64,000 bases of DNA from an uncultured Clostridium sp. (GCA_947647595.1 CANSKZ010000010.1:1-64000), one strand, 5' to 3'. Counted from the first letter of the stretch, positions 37,402-47,073 are shown. Notes: generated by a model from the sequence alone, not told the origin. Numbers and translations: made by a program.

Positions 37402-38649
37402 TTATTTCATTTTCCCCTTCATTCCCATTTTCGGACTTCCTTGCATTGCTAAAATATTTTGGTCATAAGAGAATGTTAATTTTTCGCGCTCACGATGTCT
37501 TTTTAACGCAATATCAATCACTTCATCTAACTCTTGCTCAAATGACTTCCCTGTTGCTTCCCATAAATAATACGACAATGCACCAGGAATAGTATTAATT
37601 TCATTGACATAAACCTTTTCTGTCGCTTGGTCCATCAAAAAGTCAATTCTAGATACACCACTGCAACCTAGCACTTTAAAAGTTTCCCTAGCCAACTTTT
37701 GAATTTCATCTCTTTTTTCATCTGAAATATCAGCTGGTAACTTTTTATCTGCAATTGCCATTCCTTTTCCACCATTCATTTTGCTACTTCCAGCTTTTGC
37801 TCCTGCAATTCCTTTTACTCCTGCTTTATTTTTACTTGCATTTCCTCCCATGTATTTATCTGCATAACTCAATATTTCATCTGAGAAAAAAGGTTCTTCA
37901 CATACCGATGCCTGTGTTTCCGTAATATTTCCAAGCACTGAGCAATTAATTTCCTTCAAATCTACCACTGCTTTTTCTACAATGATTCGATCTGAAAATT
38001 CCATCGCAAATTCAATAGCTTCTTCTAATTCTGCTTGATCTTTCGCTTTCTTTATTCCTACGCTAGACCCCAAATTTCCTGGCTTAACAATCATTGGAAA
38101 AGTCAATTTTTCTTTAATTTCATCTAAGATTTTTTCCTCTTCCTTAATATATTCCATACTATAAAAAGATACATAATCTACAACAGGAAGTCCCGATTCT
38201 TTCAATACCTTTTTCATCAAAATCTTATCCATTCCGATACTAGATGCTAAAATATCTGGTCCAACATAAGGAATTCCTAATAGATTTAAGAATCCTGCCA
38301 TAGTGCCATCTTCACCATTGGTTCCATGCATAATTGGAAAAGCAACGTCGATTGTATTTAATACCTTTTTTCCAATCAATGGTGCTGGACATCTGACAAC
38401 TTTTACGCCATTTCCATCATTTACGACAGAAACTTTATAACTACGTTTTAACAAAACTTCCATATCTTTATATTGGTATAAATCTAATAAATCGTCTCCT
38501 GTATACATAACTCCTTCTTTGGAAATGTATATTGGAACAATTTCATATTTTTCTGGATTAATCGCAGAAATTGCCTGTGACATTGTGATAACTGCAATTT
38601 CATGTTCAACCGATTTCCCACCAAAAAATATTCCTAATTTAATTTTCAT
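37402..38649 (-). CDS. ddl: D-alanine-D-alanine ligase with an unusual insert
   Basis: Makes the D-Ala-D-Ala dipeptide for peptidoglycan; ATP-grasp enzyme of the cytoplasm. The 415-aa product shows GGKSVEHEIAVITM, HGTNGEDGTMAGFLNLLGIPYVG, KPGNLGSSVGI and NEINTIPG, the family's substrate and metal motifs. It is longer than usual (about 350): a Gly/Ala/Lys-rich, probably flexible insert of about 30 residues (MGGNASKNKAGVKGIAGAKA...) sits at about 275-310, in the region of the mobile loop over the active site, and there is a short C-terminal extension. ATG at 38649 follows AGAAAGGAAAATAATT. murF lies directly upstream, a coherent peptidoglycan pair. Confidence 0.95.
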   Translation of the reverse strand: MKIKLGIFFGGKSVEHEIAVITMSQAISAINPEKYEIVPIYISKEGVMYTGDDLLDLYQYKDMEVLLKRSYKVSVVNDGNGVKVVRCPAPLIGKKVLNTIDVAFPIMHGTNGEDGTMAGFLNLLGIPYVGPDILASSIGMDKILMKKVLKESGLPVVDYVSFYSMEYIKEEEKILDEIKEKLTFPMIVKPGNLGSSVGIKKAKDQAELEEAIEFAMEFSDRIIVEKAVVDLKEINCSVLGNITETQASVCEEPFFSDEILSYADKYMGGNASKNKAGVKGIAGAKAGSSKMNGGKGMAIADKKLPADISDEKRDEIQKLARETFKVLGCSGVSRIDFLMDQATEKVYVNEINTIPGALSYYLWEATGKSFEQELDEVIDIALKRHREREKLTFSYDQNILAMQGSPKMGMKGKMK

Positions 38650-38670
38650 AATTATTTTCCTTTCTAAATT

Positions 38671-40233
38671 TTATAAATAATTATCTGGTAAGTCATTTTC
38701 GAGTAGTATCACTGTGTTGTTATCTGTGATTCGGTTCATTTCTTGTAATGCCTCTTGTAAATTCTTAGCTACAAATGTTTGATTTTCCGGATAATGTTTA
38801 TCCTGTAAACCAGTTAAAATTGGTAGCGTTTGCTCTGCACCTACTAATATAACATAATCTGCACATTCTGCTGCTTTTTTTCCTAAGTTTCGATTAATTT
38901 CAGTCGCTTTATCTCCTAATTCAACAATTCCTGGTGTAATCAATATTCGCTTTTTATTTTCAAATGACTTTAACACATCTAACGCCATAGTTGCACCTTT
39001 AATGTTAGAATTATAGGCATCATCAATAATAATGCTTCCATTTGGATTTTGTTTTAATTGCAATCTGTGAGTAACTGGTTTTAAATATTTAGCACCAATT
39101 TTAATTTCTTCTGCTGTCATTCCCAATTTATCTGCAATTGCAACTGCACCAACAATGTTTAAAATATTTAACTCACCTAATAATTTTGTTTTAATTGATA
39201 TTTTTTCTTTATTTGGTAATACAACATCAAAGCTAGAGCCACGTTCTGTAATATGAATATTTTCTGCGTAATAATCTGCTTTTTTGGTTAAACCAAATTT
39301 TACAATATTGTTTGGAAGATTCGATTTTTTGATATTTTCATCTTCCCAATTGACAAAAGCTAAACCTTCTTGTGGAAGAGAATCCACTAATTCCAATTTC
39401 GTTTTCTTTACATTTTCTAACGATTTAAAAGTATCCAAATGTTGTGGTCCAATGGCTGTTACAATACCAAAATCCGGATGAACAATATCACAAATTTCTT
39501 TGATATCTCCAACATATTTCGCTCCCATTTCACAAATAAAAAGTTGGTGGGTTGAAGTTAAGTTTTCATTAATCGTACGTACAACTCCCATGGTTGTGTT
39601 ATAGCTTTCTGGTGTCATTAAAGTATTGAATTTTTGGGATAAAATCGTATTGATTGCATACTTTGTACTTGTTTTTCCATAACTTCCTGTTATTCCGATT
39701 ACTTTTAAATTAGGAATTTCTTTTAGTTTCCTACTTGCTTTTGTACAAAATCCTTTTCGAATACTTTTTTCAATTGGTCGATTGATTCGATTCACAATAT
39801 AAACAAATGTATAAGCTACCATAGAAAAAATATTCGCTAAAATTATTGCAATTTTTGAATGCGCTAATACTCCTATTAAGATTAATAGAATAAATAGTAT
39901 GAAATACGTAATATACATTCTTCGAATTCTTGCTGTTACAACAAATGCCTTTTTTTCTTGCGGTCTTTTTGTTGTTAGAATGAATATGAAATAAATCACT
40001 ATATTTAGTGTTAAAGCTATTTTAATGAAATGGAATAAAAGTAATATTACAGGTATTAGCAATGCTAAAATTACTTTTATATTTAATACTTTTCTGATAT
40101 ATCGTTTCATCCATATAGCATAGCGGTCATTATAATAATTTTCTAGTTGTAGGATATGTAATCCTTCTCTTGTTCTTTGGTAGAAAAAAATTAAAAACAA
40201 GATTAGATTAAATAGGATTAATAAATTTTGCAT
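38671..40233 (-). CDS. murF: UDP-N-acetylmuramoyl-tripeptide-D-alanyl-D-alanine ligase MurF with membrane N terminus
   Basis: Adds D-Ala-D-Ala to the UDP-MurNAc tripeptide. The 520-aa product carries the Mur ligase P-loop GITGSYGKTSTKYA, then SYNTTMGVVRTINENL, EMGAKYVGDI, TAIGPQHLDTF, the DDAYNSN motif and the C-terminal domain. Unlike soluble MurF it begins with about 170 residues containing four predicted membrane helices, a form common in Clostridia and Bacilli. ATG at 40233 follows ATAGAAAGGAAATGAT. It lies between the hydrolase and ddl with short gaps, so a murF-ddl operon is likely. Confidence 0.93.
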   Translation of the reverse strand: MQNLLILFNLILFLIFFYQRTREGLHILQLENYYNDRYAIWMKRYIRKVLNIKVILALLIPVILLLFHFIKIALTLNIVIYFIFILTTKRPQEKKAFVVTARIRRMYITYFILFILLILIGVLAHSKIAIILANIFSMVAYTFVYIVNRINRPIEKSIRKGFCTKASRKLKEIPNLKVIGITGSYGKTSTKYAINTILSQKFNTLMTPESYNTTMGVVRTINENLTSTHQLFICEMGAKYVGDIKEICDIVHPDFGIVTAIGPQHLDTFKSLENVKKTKLELVDSLPQEGLAFVNWEDENIKKSNLPNNIVKFGLTKKADYYAENIHITERGSSFDVVLPNKEKISIKTKLLGELNILNIVGAVAIADKLGMTAEEIKIGAKYLKPVTHRLQLKQNPNGSIIIDDAYNSNIKGATMALDVLKSFENKKRILITPGIVELGDKATEINRNLGKKAAECADYVILVGAEQTLPILTGLQDKHYPENQTFVAKNLQEALQEMNRITDNNTVILLENDLPDNYL

Positions 40234-40250
40234 ATCATTTCCTTTCTATT

Positions 40251-41018
40251 TTATTGGTCATTTTTCAGAAATTCGTTTAATACAGTATTGCAATTCTGAA
40301 TATTTTGTAAATAAGAAAAATGTCCCGAATTTTTATATTCCACAAGTCCACAATTTGGAATTAATTGTTCCATTTTTTTGGCATCTGAAATGGGCGTATC
40401 CATATCGTTTGTGCCCCAAATTAGCAAAGTTGGAACTTTGATATTCGGCAATAATGGCGATACATCTTCATTCAAAATTCGTTTCATCGTTTCTCTAAGA
40501 ACTGGCGCCGATGCTTTATAATCGGCAGAACCAACACTATTTAGCAATTTCTCTTTAATTTGTTTGATTCCGCCAACATCAGGTAATTTATTTAAAATCG
40601 CTTTGCCTGTTTTAAAAATGCCGACTTTTATATAATATTTTGGCTTTCTTTTCGGAACAATTCCAGCACTATCAATTAATACAAGTTTTCTAGGTTTGAC
40701 AATTTCTCGACCAACACTATTAATAATCATTCTTCCACCATTCGAATGCCCAATTAGAATTGGATTTTGAATGTTTAATTGATTTACAAATTCTGCTAAA
40801 AAATCTCCAAAATCATCTGTGTTAAGTGGATGTTCTGGCAAATCACTTTTACCAAACCCTACAATATCTACAAGGTATACTTTGAAATTTTGCGATAGTG
40901 AATTTGCAATTGGACGCATGGTTTCTAGATTAGCTAGCCATCCATGTAATAAGATGACTGGATTTCCTTGCCCCATTTCTTCATAATAAATATTCCAGCC
41001 TTTTATTTTTACTTGCAA
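40251..41018 (-). CDS. Alpha/beta-fold hydrolase
   Basis: Alpha/beta hydrolase of unknown substrate. The TTG at 41018 is preferred: AAAGGAGG lies six bases before it, while the in-frame GTG at 41039 overlaps that site region and has none. About 255 aa. Motifs are the oxyanion HGWLAN, the nucleophile elbow GHSNGG, the acid in WGTNDMDTP and the His in NSGHFSY, giving a complete Ser-Asp-His triad. No signal peptide. It is followed at 18 bases by murF. The substrate cannot be read from sequence. Confidence 0.85.
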   Translation of the reverse strand: MQVKIKGWNIYYEEMGQGNPVILLHGWLANLETMRPIANSLSQNFKVYLVDIVGFGKSDLPEHPLNTDDFGDFLAEFVNQLNIQNPILIGHSNGGRMIINSVGREIVKPRKLVLIDSAGIVPKRKPKYYIKVGIFKTGKAILNKLPDVGGIKQIKEKLLNSVGSADYKASAPVLRETMKRILNEDVSPLLPNIKVPTLLIWGTNDMDTPISDAKKMEQLIPNCGLVEYKNSGHFSYLQNIQNCNTVLNEFLKNDQ

Positions 41019-41149
41019 GATTTCCTCCTTTATTTCCACATTTTTTGTATTATCTGTGGATATTTTTACTATAATTTATTCAAATTATTCGTATTTTGTT
41101 ACTAGCTTATATCATACAACATTCTGAGGACAATTTCAATATAAATAAA

Positions 41150-41178
41150 AAAAAACTTGAGGTTTCCCTCAAGTTTTT
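41150..41178 (-). terminator. Terminator of the cohesin gene
   Basis: A 12-bp perfect stem AAAAACTTGAGG / CCTCAAGTTTTT with a four-base loop lies nine bases after the stop, followed on the minus strand by a long T run. Confidence 0.9.
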
Positions 41179-41187
41179 CGAAAAGAA

Positions 41188-42165
41188 TTAGATTTCTTTA
41201 TATTTTCTATAACCAATGTAAGATATAATTCCTACTCCTGCTAAACCAGCTACAACTAATAATACTGATTTTGTTTTACTACCTGTTTTTGGTAAGATAC
41301 CAGCTTTTATAGTATCATCTGAATTTGCAGAAACATTATCTGCTTTGATACTATTTTCTTGACTTGTTGTTCCATTACTATTGTTTCCACCGTTTTGTGT
41401 ATCACCAGAAACGTTTCCACTTGCATTTACTGTTACTTGACAAGTTGCAGAATATTTACCATCTTTAGTTTTAGCTGTTATTGTTGCATTTCCAACACCA
41501 ACTGATGAAAGTATTACACTATCGTTAAATTCTGTTTTTTCGATTGCTACTACTTTATCATTACTGGTTGACCATACGATTTCTGGTAAAGTTGCTGTTA
41601 TTGGATTTGCATTTGCTGATAGTTGCATTTTAGTTGCAATATTTAAAGCAAGAGTTAAATTTGTTTTGTTTAATGTAATTCCTTTTAATTCATCATTATT
41701 GTTTGATGAACCTTGTCCTGCTATATTGATGCTAACGCTTTTACCTTCAATATCAACTTTGTCAGTAGATGTTCTGTATAATTTGATTCCTGATAATTTG
41801 ATTTCACTTGTTTTAGCAGAAACATTTTCTTTTACTGTAAAAGTTAATTTGAAAATATTTCCTGAAGTAATTGCATTATCTGATATCGCATCAAACTTTG
41901 TTGTTTGATTTCCCATATCTCTCCAACCTGTTCCGTTTTCTACTTTTGTTAATGTAAATAGATTTGTATCATAGTTTAAAGTAGATTCAAATCCTACAAC
42001 TCCTGTACTTTCTTGAGATATTGTAATCTCAAAAGTATCTCCACTTTTTACATCTTTTTTAGACGCTGTCATGCTGACTTTTTCATCCGCTGCCCATGAA
42101 AATGTAGCTATATTGCAAACAATAACAAGCATTGCTAACAAAGCTATTCTTAATTTACTTTTCAT
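41188..42165 (-). CDS. LPKTG-anchored cohesin-domain surface protein
   Basis: A 325-aa wall-anchored protein. Signal peptide 1-26 (LRIALLAMLVIVCNIATFSWA). Residues 28-150 are a cohesin domain: SGDTFEITISQ, VVGFESTLNYDTNLFTLTKVE and SGNIFKLTFTVKENVSA follow the family strand pattern. Residues 160-250 are a Big_2 (bacterial Ig-like) domain (WSTSNDKVVAIEK; GNATITAKTKDGKYSATCQV). A Ser/Asn/Gly linker leads to LPKTG at about 291-295, a membrane helix and a KYKEI tail: a canonical sortase substrate. ATG at 42165 follows ATGGAGGTAACAG. It has its own promoter and terminator. The dockerin protein directly upstream is its obvious binding candidate. No sortase is in the window. Confidence 0.9.
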   Translation of the reverse strand: MKSKLRIALLAMLVIVCNIATFSWAADEKVSMTASKKDVKSGDTFEITISQESTGVVGFESTLNYDTNLFTLTKVENGTGWRDMGNQTTKFDAISDNAITSGNIFKLTFTVKENVSAKTSEIKLSGIKLYRTSTDKVDIEGKSVSINIAGQGSSNNNDELKGITLNKTNLTLALNIATKMQLSANANPITATLPEIVWSTSNDKVVAIEKTEFNDSVILSSVGVGNATITAKTKDGKYSATCQVTVNASGNVSGDTQNGGNNSNGTTSQENSIKADNVSANSDDTIKAGILPKTGSKTKSVLLVVAGLAGVGIISYIGYRKYKEI

Positions 42166-42196
42166 CTGTTACCTCCATATTTTATAAATTATAGTC

Positions 42197-42225
42197 ATTA
42201 TATATATATATCTTTCCAAAGTCAA
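42197..42225 (-). promoter_or_regulatory. Promoter of the cohesin gene
   Basis: On the minus strand TTGACT, 17-bp spacer, TATAAT, about 30 bases upstream of the start codon. Confidence 0.75.
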
Positions 42226-42294
42226 TACTTTTTTAACCATAAATTTTCTATTTTCGTCAAATTTTGACTATAAAATTTGGCAATATTTTATGAG

Positions 42295-42322
42295 CAAAGG
42301 CAGGTATATTTTCCTGCCTCCG
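42295..42322 (-). terminator. Weak hairpin after the LRR-dockerin gene
   Basis: GGCAGG (42299-42304) pairs with CCTGCC (42313-42318). There is no clear T run on the minus strand, so terminator function is uncertain. Confidence 0.4.
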
Positions 42323-42350
42323 TCTCATTGTATTTGATTTAAAATCCAAT

Positions 42351-45300
42351 TTATTGGTTATTTAATCTATATTGATTTAATGCCAAGATATCACTTAAAT
42401 TAATTTCTTCATCATCATCAACAATATTTCCTGCTATGAATTCTGCATCAGTTAATGATTGATTATCATCTAATCTGTATTGGTTTAATTTAATAATATC
42501 TCCTAGAGCAATCGTTCCATCTCCTGTAACATCACCCTTTACAACAATTTTGCATTGTGCTTCGTCAGATAAACCTTCTACCACTATTGTTTGATTGGTT
42601 TGTACTTTATCTTTAGAATCAATTGCATTTTGTGCTTTTTCATCTTTTACAACAACTTTGTATGCTTTATTGTTTACTGTAACATCTTTTAAAATGTCTG
42701 TTACTGTTGTATCTTTTGAAACAACAATGTAACTCATATTGTTCATTTGTTTCGTTGCTTCCACGCAACTTCCATCTGCTATGTTTACATTAATTGAATC
42801 ATCTTGGTTATTGTTATTGTTGTCATCATCTTTATTGTCTGTGTCGCCTAAATCAGCAACAACTTCATATTGAATTACACAATTTGTACCTGAACCAATT
42901 CCACCAGAAACAACAACTGTTGCAATTCTTGAACCAATCATAGGTGTTTCTAATGTTACATATTTTCCATCACTGGTTACATTTCCAGCTAAACTTGTTA
43001 CACCAAAGCTTGTATTTTCCCAATCTAATTCTTCAAATTGTCTAAATATTTTAGGTAATTCAACTTTAATTCTATCACCTGTTTTTTGCACTTTTAAGTT
43101 CATGGTTAGGTCTTGATTTTTTAAGTTAATGTTCTTTGTGCTTATGATATTATTGACATAAGTATTAAGCTCTGTACTCTTACCATCCTCATCCTTGTCT
43201 GCTTTTGCCATAAATTCAAATTGATTTTTTAAGTTTTCTATATCATTAATTTGGTTTTGTGAAACATCAAATTTTTCTAAGCCATTAAAGTTGATACTCG
43301 TTAAGTTAAAATCAAAACTTCCACTAATTAAGTTCTTTGATACATTTAAACTTTTTAATTTTTTCATTCCTTCTAATACTTTAATTTCGCTAATGTTATT
43401 GAAAGATAAATCTAAAGTATTTAACCAAGGAATTGCTGACCATTCAACATTGTTAATACCAACAATTTCATTTTGTCCCATGTTTAATTCTCTTAATTCT
43501 TTCATAACAGAAATCTCGTCGATATTTTCAATTAAGTTTTCATTCATGTTTAATTTGTATAATCTAGGTAATGTAACGTATTCTGTAATTTCTGCATCAG
43601 AAGAGTCGACAATTCTTGAGAAGAAACAACGCACAGCCTCGGTTCCACCGACTTAATGTTGTATCGCTTATTTCCATGTACTCCATATCTTCACCATCAA
43701 GTTCCTTTACATCCTTTTGGTAATTTTCTGGAATATTTTCAGCGTCATTTCTATACCATCTACCAATGTTACAGCTACTATAATACATAACATACGCATC
43801 AAATTTACGTAATTTCATCAATTCATCTTTATATAATTTAATATTTTTCGCTTCTTCTAAATTCTTCAATAATTTTGTATAGTAAGTTGCTACTGGAGTT
43901 TTGTTTTTGTCTTCATCATCAAAAGTTACTCCATTAAAATTTGTTTCTAAATATGTTTTTTCTGAACTTGTAAAATATTTTTCAATAGAACCCATTTTAG
44001 TCGCTTGTGCTTGTAATAATGTTTTTGCTTGTTCTAATGTTAAATTCTTATATTCATCATCTGTGATATTCTTTAACTCAGGTGTGATAACTGAAGTTAA
44101 TTTATATACTTGATTATAAATATTATAAAGTTCAGTTTCTTTTTTATTTACATCTTCTTGTGCTTCCTTTATTTCTCCCCCAGAAATTGTTGTACTTGTT
44201 ATTTTAGTTACAGTGGTGCTAGTATTACTTGCATCTGCAATTTTTTTGCTGTTATCACCTGTTAATTCTGCATATCTTTCTCCTTGTGCCTCTAAAACTT
44301 TTAATTGCTCTAACATTTTGTCAACTTTAGTTGTATCTTCTGCATCTAATTTTTTATATTCAATATATTTTTCTGCTGCTTCATTATAAGTTTTTACAAC
44401 TGTTTCTAATTCAGTTTTTAATCTTTCTAATAATTCAATCTTTTCTTTTAATTGTCCTGCTTTTTCCTTGAATCTTTCTTGTAATTTAGCTTCTTCTGTA
44501 TCTTTCATTTCTTGTAAATCAACAATTGTATCAATATCTTTAATATAGTTTGAAGATAAATCTAAACTTTTTTCCAATCCAACAAACATTTCCAATCCAC
44601 TTAAATCTGAAAGTTGTTTTTGGCTTAACTCTAACTCTGTTATTTCATTTACTAAATTATCTATGCTAATTACCAATATTTGTTGATCATCATATTTTTC
44701 ATTATATAATTGGGGATTTCTTAATTCTTCTTCCACTGCATTATATAACTTTTTATCTTTTAAATAAATTGCTCTTTCATTTTCTTCAATGACAACATAA
44801 TGTACATTAATTTCTGAATTTGCTAATTTATTTGTGTTATCTTTAATCTTTATTTTTAATGTAACTAAACCACCATATTGATCTCCACTTTCAGTTCCAA
44901 TTGTCAAATCAATTGCATCACTATTTGAATTAAATGAACCAACATCAAATTTTAAAGTTTTATCTTCACTTTCAGTAGAATCAATCCAATCTGGTTTAAT
45001 TGGTTTTGCAAATTCTTTTATAATTTGCGGCAATTCACATGAATATTTATAAATTCCTTCTTTTACAATTGAGTTATCAATTACCTCAACTTTATCCACA
45101 ACTTGATTATGTAAGTTCACTGTTGCAATTTCTTTTATATTATTAATTGCACTTACATCACTAAGTTTATTAGAAGATAAATCTAAGAAACTTAATTTCA
45201 AACTATTTAAAATAGCTAAATCACTTTCATCTGTTAAATCATTACTTGATAAATCTAAGTAATTTACATTCGAAAAGTTCTCTAATCCATTTAAGTTTGT

Positions 45301-45552
45301 TATACTACTATTTGATAACGTTAATTTTGTTACCTTTGCAATTTCATTAGCTGAAATTGTAATCGTATTTTGCATATCATTATAAGAAGCTTGTATTCCT
45401 TGTTTGGTTAAATTATCTTTTACAGCCGTATACAAAGCACTATCTAATGTAATGCCATCTGTTGTTGCAGCATAACCATTTATGGTAGGTAAAACACTGC
45501 ATAATATGAATATCATTAATAAGATTGTTGCGACTATTCGTCTTCTGTTCAT
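42351..45552 (-). CDS. Secreted LRR-dockerin protein, split by a CGG +1 frameshift
   Basis: About 1066 aa when joined. The ATG at 45552 (MNRRRIVATILL) follows GAAGGAGGAAAAAAAT; signal peptide to about residue 30. Leucine-rich repeats occur early (ITNLNGLENFSNVNYLDLSS) and again after the break (LRELNMGQNEIVGINNVEW). Between them is a long coiled coil at about 350-470. Frame 0 stops after DTTLSRWNRGCALFLLKN; +1 at CGG (43650-43648) gives TLSGGTEAVRCFFSRIVDSS, a natural link into the second LRR block. The C terminus is a type I dockerin: GDVTGDGTIALGDIIKLNQY and a second loop NIVDDDEEINLSDILALNQY. No catalytic domain is seen. The neighbour encodes an anchored cohesin. Confidence 0.87.
43648..43650 (-). 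other. CGG +1 frameshift site in the LRR-dockerin gene
   Basis: Context AGT CGG TGG. Skipping C gives AGT GGT GGA ACC GAG and continues into the second LRR block. The frame-0 stop is 18 codons downstream. Confidence 0.8.
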
Positions 45553-45588
45553 ATTTTTTTCCTCCTTCAATATATATAACTTAATTTT

Positions 45589-45617
45589 ATTAAACCCTTT
45601 TTTTAAATTAATGTCAA
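45589..45617 (-). promoter_or_regulatory. Promoter of the LRR-dockerin gene
   Basis: On the minus strand TTGACA, 17-bp spacer, TTTAAT, about 40 bases upstream of the ATG at 45552. Confidence 0.65.
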
Positions 45618-45764
45618 TAGTCAAATTCTACCAAAGTAAATACAATTAACATTACAAAATACAATTTTCCCTTACGGACTAGCTTATTTCGCCAACAAAA
45701 TTTGACAAATATATCATTTTTGTTACATTTTTGTATCAAAAATATAACAATACTGTGGAACCAT

Positions 45765-45820
45765 GTTTTGTACGATTTTACAAAACAACTTTTTACAAAA
45801 AAATACAAAATTTTACAAAA
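45765..45820. promoter_or_regulatory. TACAAAA operator array
   Basis: TACAAAA occurs at 45779, 45794, 45804 and 45814; the last three are spaced exactly 10 bp, one helical turn. The first is half of an inverted repeat GTTTTGTA / TACAAAAC (45765-45786). The array sits just upstream of the -35 of the HTH regulator, between it and the divergent LRR-dockerin gene. Confidence 0.65.
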
Positions 45821-45836
45821 GTATTTTAATTTATAC

Positions 45837-45865
45837 TAGACAACAAAAAAAATTATCGATATAAT
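45837..45865 (+). promoter_or_regulatory. Promoter of the HTH regulator
   Basis: TAGACA, 17-bp spacer, TATAAT, 33 bases upstream of the ATG at 45899. Confidence 0.65.
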
Positions 45866-45898
45866 AAATTTGACAATAAATTAAGAGAGGTAAAAAAT

Positions 45899-46465
45899 AT
45901 GTTAGGAAATTTAATCGCAAGAATTCGAACAGAAAAAGGAATTTTAAAAACACAATTAGCTAAAAAAACAGGAATCAATACAGGTCATTTAACACATATT
46001 GAAAAAGGCTCTAGAAATCCAAGTCATAAATCCTTAAAAACAATCGCTAATTCTCTAGGGGTTCCTTATCAACCGCTTTTTTCTACTTATGATAAAGAAC
46101 TAAATAAAAATCAATTAGAATACAATTATATCCATTATATCTCTTACAACCAAGTCCCTGCTATTTCAAAAATCGATGGTTATATGCCTTGCCCTGCTAA
46201 TTTTCCAAATGCTTCCTTTGCTTATAAAGCACCTGACAACGCCATGAATCCAATCATTGAAGAAGGTTCTTATGTATTTGTAGAAGTTAATGGCTTAATC
46301 AATCATAAGGAAATTGGACTTTTTCGAGTAAATGGTGAATTTGTAATTCGTAAATTAATTTATAAAAGAAATCATTTTATCTTAAAAGCAAACGACAAAA
46401 AATATGAAGATATTACAATTTCCGACTCTGACCACTTTCAAATTATCGGAAAAATCTACATTTAA
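45899..46465 (+). CDS. HTH (XRE) regulator with a LexA-like S24 domain lacking the catalytic serine
   Basis: DNA-binding regulator of 188 aa. Residues 1-60 are an XRE-type helix-turn-helix (LIARIRTEKGILKTQLAKKTGINTGHLTHIEKGSRNPS). Residues 95-188 follow the LexA/CI S24 fold: DNAMNPIIEEGSYVFVEVNG, GLFRVNGEFVIRKLIY, HFQIIGKIYI. Family members use a Ser in D-S-M as the self-cleavage nucleophile; here the position reads N-A-M, so Ser is Ala, while a Lys remains in VIRKL. It is therefore probably not self-cleaving. ATG at 45899 follows AGAGAGG. It is divergent from the LRR-dockerin gene and faces the TACAAAA array, its likely operator. Confidence 0.85.
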   Translation: MLGNLIARIRTEKGILKTQLAKKTGINTGHLTHIEKGSRNPSHKSLKTIANSLGVPYQPLFSTYDKELNKNQLEYNYIHYISYNQVPAISKIDGYMPCPANFPNASFAYKAPDNAMNPIIEEGSYVFVEVNGLINHKEIGLFRVNGEFVIRKLIYKRNHFILKANDKKYEDITISDSDHFQIIGKIYI

Positions 46466-46573
46466 TATTACATTTTGATTACATTTTACTTTTTTTGCCA
46501 TATCCTCTTGAAAAAAAATTTAATTAATACTATAATTTAATTAATAATGATTAATACTTAAGAGGAGAGTTTT

Positions 46574-47041
46574 ATGGAACTTGTTAAGAATATATTTTTT
46601 AATACTGATAAATTAACATCTAATACAAAAGTGAAAATTTCATATACTGGAAAATTCTTTCAAGACGATTCAGAAGAAGTACATATTCACTATGGTTTTG
46701 GAAATAATTGGGATAATTTAGCAGAATTACCCATGCAAAAAACAGATTTAGGTTTTCAAATCGAAATCGAATTATTAGATAGTGACACCTTTAATTTTTG
46801 TCTAAAAAATGAAAAACAAGAATGGGATAATAACGATGGCACAAATTATATTTTTAAAATAGAACATCCAGAAGTTTCATTAACCGTTGCCGAAGAAGCA
46901 CCAATTGCACGTCCTCATAAACTTCGTAAATCTTATCTTATCTCAAAAAAAATTCGTTTAACGATTTATAAAATTATTATATCAATTCCAAAATTGATTT
47001 CTGGAAATTATAAAAGAAAAGAAAAAAGAGCAGATGCTTAA
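46574..47041 (+). CDS. CBM25-like carbohydrate-binding protein
   Basis: A 155-aa cytoplasmic protein with one carbohydrate-binding module of the CBM25/CBM53 (starch or glycogen-binding) type at about 18-98: ISYTGKFFQDDSEEVHIHYGFG, the aromatic NNWDNLAEL, FNFCLKNEKQEWDNNDGTNY. No signal peptide and no enzyme domain. A basic C-terminal segment (KLRKSYLISKKIRLTIYKIIISIPKL) could form an amphipathic helix. ATG at 46574 follows AAGAGGAGAGTTTT. It lies downstream of the regulator and is convergent with the FabG-like gene. A role in glycogen binding is possible but inferred only from the module. Confidence 0.75.
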   Translation: MELVKNIFFNTDKLTSNTKVKISYTGKFFQDDSEEVHIHYGFGNNWDNLAELPMQKTDLGFQIEIELLDSDTFNFCLKNEKQEWDNNDGTNYIFKIEHPEVSLTVAEEAPIARPHKLRKSYLISKKIRLTIYKIIISIPKLISGNYKRKEKRADA

Positions 47042-47044
47042 TCT

Positions 47045-47073
47045 AAAAGAGAGACTAATAAAGTCTCTCTTTT
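47045..47073. terminator. Bidirectional terminator between the CBM and FabG-like genes
   Basis: Stem AAAAGAGAGACT / AGTCTCTCTTTT with a short A-rich loop; T runs on both exits. It is located exactly between the convergent stops. Confidence 0.9.

Larger units (their letters stand above)
45553..45898. other. Divergent regulatory region between the LRR-dockerin gene and the HTH regulator
   Basis: 346 bases without a gene. It contains a promoter for each side and the TACAAAA array at 45765-45820. No other structure was recognised. Confidence 0.6.

Noticed and set aside
43630..43650. LRR-dockerin break placed at AACCGAGG (extra C there)
   Set aside because: That also restores the frame, but the in-frame CGG nine bases earlier gives a better sequence (LSGGTEAV) and matches the other sites.
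45614..45808. Minus-strand 64-codon ORF in the regulator intergenic region
   Set aside because: No ribosome-binding site; it overlaps the promoters and operator array.
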